Both the position numbers and the translations under genes were made by a program. A stretch of 64,000 nucleotides of DNA from Shimia isoporae (GTDB taxonomy: Bacteria; Pseudomonadota; Alphaproteobacteria; Rhodobacterales; Rhodobacteraceae), in the NCBI RefSeq assembly GCF_004346865.1, contig NZ_SMGR01000001.1, positions 1,116,001 through 1,180,000 of the forward strand. The letters are read 5' to 3'. Under the pieces are notes generated by a model. The model was not told where the DNA came from and did no database searches. It was given only the letters and a program-made list of their open reading frames with translations. Position 1 is the first letter of the stretch. The number at the start of each line of letters is the position of its first letter. Shown piece by piece: positions 63,780 to 64,000 of this stretch.

Positions 63780-64000
63780 TCAGGACGGTTCGAGAACAAA
63801 ATCGGCGTTCAGAGTTGTGTCTTTGGAACTGCGCATGACGGGCCGCAAAAACACCGTTTTGTAATCACCACTGTCATAAGCGAGGTGGCCGTGAGCCTGT
63901 CCAAAGGCCGGCACGATCTGTGGCATTTCAAGGCGGAAGTTCCCTTTGGCGTCGGTCAGGGTTGCGCCGTGGCTGTGCCAGTCGCGTTCGTAGCCTTCCG
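63780..64000 (-). CDS. 3' end of an unidentified gene (cut by right edge)
   Basis: The last 72 codons of a minus-strand gene are visible, including 'DWHSHGATLTDAKGNFRLEM' and 'FGQAHGHLAYDSGDYKTVFL', ending 'FVLEPS'. The 'TDAKGNFRL' strand and the His-x-His pair suggest a transthyretin/intradiol-dioxygenase-like beta sandwich, but the N-terminal part needed to decide lies outside. It directly abuts the ferric-reductase-like gene, so they are likely in one operon. Confidence 0.6.
   Translation of the reverse strand, partial: EGYERDWHSHGATLTDAKGNFRLEMPQIVPAFGQAHGHLAYDSGDYKTVFLRPVMRSSKDTTLNADFVLEPS

Overview
The window is a stretch of ordinary chromosome from a marine alphaproteobacterium, most likely a member of the Roseobacter group (Rhodobacteraceae, Rhodobacterales). 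Lineage was judged from gene content only: a near-textbook DMSP lyase DddP, a heterotetrameric sarcosine oxidase operon soxBDAG, the run yajC-secD-secF-Mth938-ccmABCDG, a lone FliG next to purB, and several small secreted proteins of a Rhodobacteraceae type. I saw no tRNA, rRNA, CRISPR array, insertion sequence or prophage.

Layout. 1-9085 (minus strand): a type I secretion locus. A BapA-like Ig-repeat adhesin is followed by its TolC-like outer membrane protein and a LapB-like ABC exporter cut by the left edge. Upstream lies a secreted glycoside-hydrolase-like enzyme ending in RTX repeats. 9086-9722 has no convincing gene. 9723-14263 (plus): dusA, a TauE/SafE permease overlapping a 2-oxoglutarate-oxygenase-like gene, and a membrane-anchored RTX protein coupled to a 40-residue membrane peptide. 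14335-16288 (minus): ccmI-ruvX-DUF1289 with overlapping ends. 16477-21754 (plus): soxB-soxD-soxA-soxG. 21956-23707: two tandem related secreted proteins, then Fe-type superoxide dismutase.

23787-33250: a LOG-family nucleotide hydrolase, a LysM protein, an Atm1-type ABC exporter, and an RND efflux pump with its adaptor (minus). 33474-37006 (plus): yfgM-like, bamB and der, an envelope/ribosome assembly group also known from E. coli. 37191-40791: a fatty-acid desaturase, then an aminotransferase and serS on minus. 41015-47447 (plus): yajC-secDF, an Mth938-like protein, then ccmA-B-C-D-G for cytochrome c maturation, followed by a beta-lactamase-fold hydrolase. 48698-55613: acnA, a DUF1223 protein, an orphan fliG, two small secreted cysteine proteins, and purB.

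55694-64000: a small secreted protein; a hydrolase-OsmC fusion downstream of dddP; divergently a DUF3445 (haem-dependent N-demethylase alpha-like) protein; a gamma-class carbonic anhydrase; an AbgT-family transporter; an exported amidohydrolase; a ferric-reductase-like membrane protein; and the 3' end of an unidentified gene.

Together the genes describe a heterotroph living on methylated and algal compounds (sarcosine, DMSP, perhaps methylamines) with strong investment in envelope biogenesis and surface secretion. Most genes belong to known families. The least described items are the anchored RTX protein with its coupled micro-ORF, the tandem secreted paralogues at 22 kb, the shared two-cysteine motif in neighbouring secreted proteins at 54 kb, and the possible dddP/OsmC-fusion/DUF3445 association. 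All coordinates, residue counts and motif calls were read by eye; no database search was run.
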